This document shows positions 59,305 through 64,000 of a DNA stretch of 64,000 nt, one piece after another. Origin of the DNA: Pisolithus tinctorius (Eukaryota; Basidiomycota; Agaricomycetes; Boletales; Pisolithaceae); NCBI GenBank assembly GCA_024663395.1, contig JANFAH010000002.1, forward strand, positions 2,914,001-2,978,000, read 5' to 3'. The notes below the pieces were generated by a model. The model did not search any database, was not told the origin of the DNA, and saw only the letters and a list, made by a program, of their open reading frames with translations. The position numbers and the translations under genes are program-made. Position 1 is the stretch's first letter. Each line of letters begins with the position of its first letter.

Positions 59305-60165
59305 GTACATGCGCTACGATGTAGCTCAGGTACAGTCCTCGTCAGTGGCAACAAAACGAAAACTATGTGGAGGGGACGACGCAGATGATTCGGTAAATCT
59401 GTCGGAAAGATTGGTAGATGAGGCCTTGAGGGGTGGGACGCTGCACCAGCTTATAATTCACTCCAAATCCGCCCTGTAAGACGGATTCAGTGATCGAAGA
59501 GCGTATTCGGAAATTTTCTACGCGCACAGCCTCAAGGTAAAGATATTCCTCTTCAAAAGCAAACAGGCTTCCGGGTTGTCCTCGACATGGCGAATGCAAG
59601 GCATTGGATTTTGACGACGTACGCCCCACCTACGGCCTGCGCCGCCGAGGACCAGGTTGAGCTGTAACAGCAGGAGCGAAAATGACTCCTTGTATCCGCC
59701 TGACGGAAGGCCCAATGTCTGCCTTCGAACACTTCAACTCCCTTGGGGAATCTTAGCACGAGTTCACCCCGAGGGATGACAATTTAACAGGTACTTCTCT
59801 CAGTTCTCCATGGGATTCAGGTTGCTCTCCCTCCTACATTTTTAAGAGGTCTTACGGTATGAACGCCCCTGTGAACAACGCTCGAAGTCGAACGCCGTTT
59901 AATGCGAGCGGCGACTGGTGTATGCATTGGCTCAACCTTGTAGATCTTTCTTTGAACCGAATCACTGCTGCGCACCGATGGTGAACCCTGCGTGAGGTAT
60001 GCACTTTAATTATTAACGTGACCGTGATTGTCAGAAGCTCGCGCCACGCAAGACGAAGCAGAGATGATGCACTTAAATCAGCAAGGTCACCGGCGTGCGA
60101 TGTCAAGTTCGAGAAACAGATTTGAATGACTTCTACATGCCCTCAGCGTTATCCCAGCCAATAGG
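59305..60165. other. Intergenic, nothing recognised
   Basis: About 860 bases. Frames on both strands are short and lack motifs. Confidence 0.45.
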
Positions 60166-60620
60166 TTACTCTCTTTTGACCTCACCGAGAGGAACATTGC
60201 GCATCTGGGCGTTCACGTTGATAAGAGAACAGCCTACCGTAACCAGGCCGTTCTGTGGATCAACGATGTTTCGTGACGTGTCAAGCAAATGAAGACGTGC
60301 AGGCTACCAGGTGTCGCAGCAGTTTGCATGCTGCACTGGCGACAACTTCGTACCGGTGCCGACAACGGTGATGGGTACGCAGTTGACGACAACTTGGTTA
60401 AGAAGACCAACGGCAGCGGATATTAAACCGATCTGCTGGAGTAGCCAGGAAGCTTGGCTGGCCTGTCACCAGCACAATTGTCGGGAAGGCGTAAAGCAAG
60501 GTAAAGGAGTGAACCGATCTGCTGGATACTCTGGCAGCTCATGTTTTAGCAAGCAGAGGAAGGCGAGTGCTGTAGCATTTGTCGAGTCGAAGGAAATGAG
60601 GCGACTTTTGACCCGCTGAG
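60166..60620 (-). pseudogene. Class I hydrophobin relic
   Basis: On the minus strand (about 60446 to 60310) the frame reads QIGLISAAVGLL, NCVPITVVGTGTKL and HANCCDT, then after an intron-like segment NGLVTVGCSLINVNAQ. This is the second half of a class I hydrophobin: C, the PITVVG strand, the CC pair, and GCSxIN. Hydrophobins coat aerial hyphae and spores. The join between CCDT and NGLV is out of phase with the visible splice sites. The first Cys pair is damaged (QLCW where Q-C-C would be expected), and a string ccagcagatcggtt is duplicated (two copies near 60456 and 60515). No clean signal peptide remains. I call it a pseudogene. Confidence 0.65.
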
Positions 60621-61618
60621 TTGTCCTTGTAAACGGGCCTCCTTATACCTCGTCTAACCCCCGTCGGTTATGTTGACCCCAAACCCCGTCTTCCACTGCA
60701 TTCCATGCACGCCTCTCCACACTGAGACTCCCCGAATCAAACGAAGGTCGAGATTTCAGTCGGGATGAGAGGTACCAAGTTTTCACTGTGCAGTTCGGTG
60801 ACCCTCGATCAGATGCGACATCCACGTCGGCGGTTATCCCCGGTGCAGACCATTCCGCCAGCATCTTGCTACCTCACCTTTACCGTGACGCTTATTCTGG
60901 TTCCAAGTGACTGATTCGCAAAGCACATTGAATGAAAGTAGCCCAGCTTCTGGAAATTCATTGAAGCATCCCCATTCGATCCGGTGCATCGGGAATAGAA
61001 AGGCATATAATAAAGAAGGTAACTGTACCGGGAGGTAGAAAGGATATCTCATGTGTTGGGCAACAGAAGAAGCATGGATCCCGACAATGAGACCATTCCA
61101 TTGTGCATTCCTGACTGTGCTCTTCATCTCGCAGGCAAACGTCGCAAAGTTGACAAAGGAAGTACAGGTCGATGGTGCGAGAACTGTCAAGAGTAGTCTC
61201 GGGAGAGGAAGAGGCATCCCGCAAGTATCCGTGCAAGGTTCAGCAAGTACCCCATCACCCACTCAACTGTTGCCGTGGCACCGCCCGTGTCCTGCGCGGA
61301 GGGTCGGTGTCCAATGTTGACGGTGGATAATTGAATAGGTTAACAACTTGCACAATTCGACGCAGGATTCGTTTTTATTTTTTATTTAAAAAGAACACAA
61401 ACATAGATGCAACTCCTACACACACGCTAGTTGGATAAGATGACCGTCTTGACAACCAAGCATAGAGGGGAGCCTCCAGCCTGTTCTCCTGTATATTGTG
61501 CAAGTAACTTCATACGCACATACCAGTGTCACAGGTATCGCAGTCTAATTGTGAGTTCATCGCTGAGCAAGTCGTCACCTTTCAGCAAGCAGCTTCTGCA
61601 GATGGCACGTCCAATCAT
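60621..61618. other. Intergenic, nothing recognised
   Basis: About 1 kb. The longest frame (minus, 60834-61262) has no recognisable domain. An AT-rich stretch lies near 61372-61400, in the 3' flank of the GMC gene. Confidence 0.45.
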
Positions 61619-63947
61619 CTATTTGTGCTCGGCCTTGATAATATCCGCCAACTTTTCTGCAGCGGCAATGACAAATCCGGCCTGTACATAACAGCTGAGC
61701 CCTCAGCAAGCATGAATATCAGGAGTAGCACTCACTGTATGACCCGACACCAGCTTTGGGAGGATGGACGCATCACAAACGCGCAAACAACTGATCCCTC
61801 TAACTCTCATTTGCGGATCAAGCACAGCTCCTGCGACACCGTCTTTACCCATCGCACACGTGCCGACAGGGTGGAAAATTGTCTCTGCTCTGCTGCGTAC
61901 TATTTGTTGTAGCTCGTCGTCGCTCAATCGTCCAAAATGATGATCCAACTTCGGGTCGTCGTTAGCGGCATCCGTGAGGTCTGCCAACGGAGGAATGTGC
62001 GCTATCTTGTAGGCGAGACGAACGCCGCGCACTAGCACGTCGACATCGTGTTGGGTAGACAGATAACTAACAGAACCAGGATGATGGTAAGTAAAACAAT
62101 TGGTAAAGTGGACATGCTGACTTTGGGTCGATGAGAGGATCTTCCCATGGGTCTGCAGATTTCAACCTGACGGTACCAACACTCGTAGGTCTGTAAATAG
62201 ACGAATCAGTGTTGGCTCGTTGTCGCATAACGCCTGCAAGAAAAAACATCTACCTCAGCAGAACCGGTACGAGCATGTACCCGTTTAAACCCAGACTTTT
62301 GTCAGCGTGAACTAGGACTGGCACGGCAATGAGCTCAAGGTCTGGGGAATTTGGTCCCGATGTACTATCTTGCACATTGTAGTCGTATTTGGGGAAGAGA
62401 AGTGGATCATCTGAACGGAAGAATGCGGCCCCTTCCGCGAACTACAAAACTCGCTGATTAGTTACTGTTAAGAGGCAGAAATCTAGTGTCATACATTCGA
62501 AGCCAGCGGTCCCGTTCCCTGCAACTTGTATCTCAGAAGATCACGCGCAAGTTTAAATTTGGCATGTAAATCACTGGGTTGCAAGTAACCAAGTGATATT
62601 CCCATTTTTTCAGCGAGCCGCATGTGGAAAGTGACATGATCAGAGAGGTTGGAACCGACGCCGGGGTGGTCGACGACAACAGGAATATCGCATTCATCGA
62701 GGTGTGTTGCGGGACCAATGCCAGAAAGCATTAAGAGTTGCGGGGTATGCACTGCACCACAGCTGACATAGTCATTGTCACATGAACTATTAAAATGATG
62801 GCAAGGTACCAACCACACGACAACCTCTTTTCTGGCCCTTGCTCTGAATCTTCTACCTACCTCCTTTTGTGCAAAAGCCGAGAACTCCACTCCGATGGCC
62901 CGGGGGTTCCTGTTTGGAGTTAAGGTATCAAAAAGAATCTTAGTCACACGAGCATCGATAACGACTTTGAGGTTTGGACGGGCAAGGACAGCAGGAGTGA
63001 GGTATGCGACTTCAGTTGACACTCGCACACCATGACGGTCGATGTATGACACTGTGAATATCAATAGTCACTCGCTACTTCAAGCAACGCGACTCACTTG
63101 TCTGGAGGAACTGGCGGTCTGCATCGTCACACGCGACAACGAAGGAAACGGACTGACCTTGTTTACTCCAATGGTGCCGTTGTTCGTGTTGAAATCTGGA
63201 TTGAAAGGTATCCCCGAGTTGATACACGCGTCGACAAACATCCCAGTCCCTTTCCAATTGTAGGAATGATATCCGATGGTCACCGGTCCCGACGATCCAC
63301 GTTGGGAGGCATCGACATGCGGGAATTGAGGGTGAGGGGAATAATTCTCGAATTTGTGAAAGTACCTGGATAATAATGTCAGATAGCGGAGGGCGCGCTG
63401 AGAGATGGCGTACTGTTTGAAGCTTTCCCAGGACCAGGAGTTGTCACCGACTATTTCGGCGAATTCATCAAAGTCGGAAGATGCTCCATAGTGTGCCCTG
63501 AGTTGAAGATTGTAGCTAGCAGGAAGACAAGGATAGGAAATTGAGACCCACATCATTGCATTGATGGAAGAGCCTGGGGTAGAAAATAAACACTGAAATT
63601 ACCGCGAGTGAAATATTAAACTTACAGCCACCCAGCAAACGTGCTAAGTGTGGAGTTAGAGAACGGTTGACTACCCCAACAAAGTACTCACCCCTTGGCC
63701 AATACACCCTTCGATTTGCGGCGTGCAGCTGTGGTACGGTGGATAGTTTGTAGTCATGTATGGTGCGAACGAGGCGCTTGTAAGCCGAGGGGATTCTGCT
63801 CTCCACCAATGCCTTTCCGCTAGGCTGAGCCGTCAGCGGTGTTTGAGATGACGAAAATAGTTTACTACCTCGTGCCAGCTTCGACTAGCAGAACGCGGAT
63901 GCGTGGGTCTTCTGTCAAGCGGGAAGCAAGAACACATCCAGCTGTAC
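61619..63947 (-). CDS. GMC oxidoreductase (aryl-alcohol/glucose oxidase family), 5' end outside the window
   Basis: Minus-strand multi-exon gene ending at the stop 61621-61619. FAD-dependent GMC enzymes oxidise alcohols or sugars; many are secreted in wood- and litter-decaying fungi. The first visible exon (63947-63869) reads GTAGCVLASRLTEDPRIRVL, the second half of the FAD dinucleotide fold; its start lies right of the window. Then RGGCSSINAMMWV (GMC signature 1), VTKILFDTL, GAVHTPQLLMLSGIGP (signature 2), GVGSNLSDHV, VRLKSADPWEDPLIDP, FHPVGTCAMG (catalytic His) and DASILPKLVSGHT. The C-terminus is AGFVIAAAEKLADIIK. Exon borders in the middle were not fixed. Substrate unknown. Confidence 0.85.
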
Positions 63948-64000
63948 CTGCTCTGGGTGAGTATCATGAAAGCAGGGTGAGGTGGAGTGTAGGTGTCATA

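Noticed and set aside
1..64000. Search for repeat-spacer arrays, rRNA genes and bacterial-type operons
   Set aside because: None seen; the window is a normal fungal nuclear region.

Overview
This window is nuclear DNA of a filamentous basidiomycete, most likely an Agaricomycete. The evidence is the many short introns (about 37-80 nt, GT-AG with several GC-AG), genes spaced 50-200 bp apart on both strands, and the types of protein present: a Git3-type receptor, DUF6533, a class I hydrophobin relic, CYP51, a HEN1 methyltransferase and a DIRS-type retrotransposon. There are no operons, ribosome binding sites or CRISPR arrays. Exon joins below were made by eye from splice signals, reading phase and protein-family continuity; no alignment was run.

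Left part (1-24 kb). The 3' part of eIF5 comes first, then a double-DUF427 protein and the peroxisomal protein PEX11. About 3 kb follows with no recognisable gene, then a small Nudix hydrolase, a bHLH transcription factor, the tRNA-acetylation factor TAN1, a seven-helix receptor on the minus strand, a decayed UPF1-like helicase, F-actin capping protein beta, a cyclophilin (PPIL3 type), a divergent G-protein alpha subunit and a HEN1-type small-RNA methyltransferase.

Middle (24-34 kb). This is the accessory part: an F-box/LRR-like relic and a DIRS-type tyrosine-recombinase retrotransposon on the minus strand (gag, RT/RNase H, recombinase). Several active-site codons of the element are altered in a way that fits CpG-to-TpG decay. 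ERG11/CYP51 follows.

Right part (34-64 kb). Dense housekeeping genes: an RNB-domain exoribonuclease, a zinc-finger protein, an ENV7/STK16-type kinase, a proline-rich orphan, VPS51, an orphan Ser/Pro-rich protein, a DUF6533 membrane protein, a tail-anchored PEX26-like protein and an F-box/WD-like gene. Then comes a tight group for translation and ribosome assembly (eIF3g, PWP1, eIF3j, eIF6), interleaved with two mitochondrial respiratory genes (COQ9, NDUFAF7). A hydrophobin relic and a GMC oxidoreductase running off the right edge close the window.

The most unusual items are the inactivated DIRS element, a G-alpha lacking the catalytic switch-II Gln and the myristoylation Gly, a 7-nt microexon, four GC-AG introns, and a repeated habit of splitting genes 3-29 nt after the start codon. 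I found no clearly new multi-gene system.
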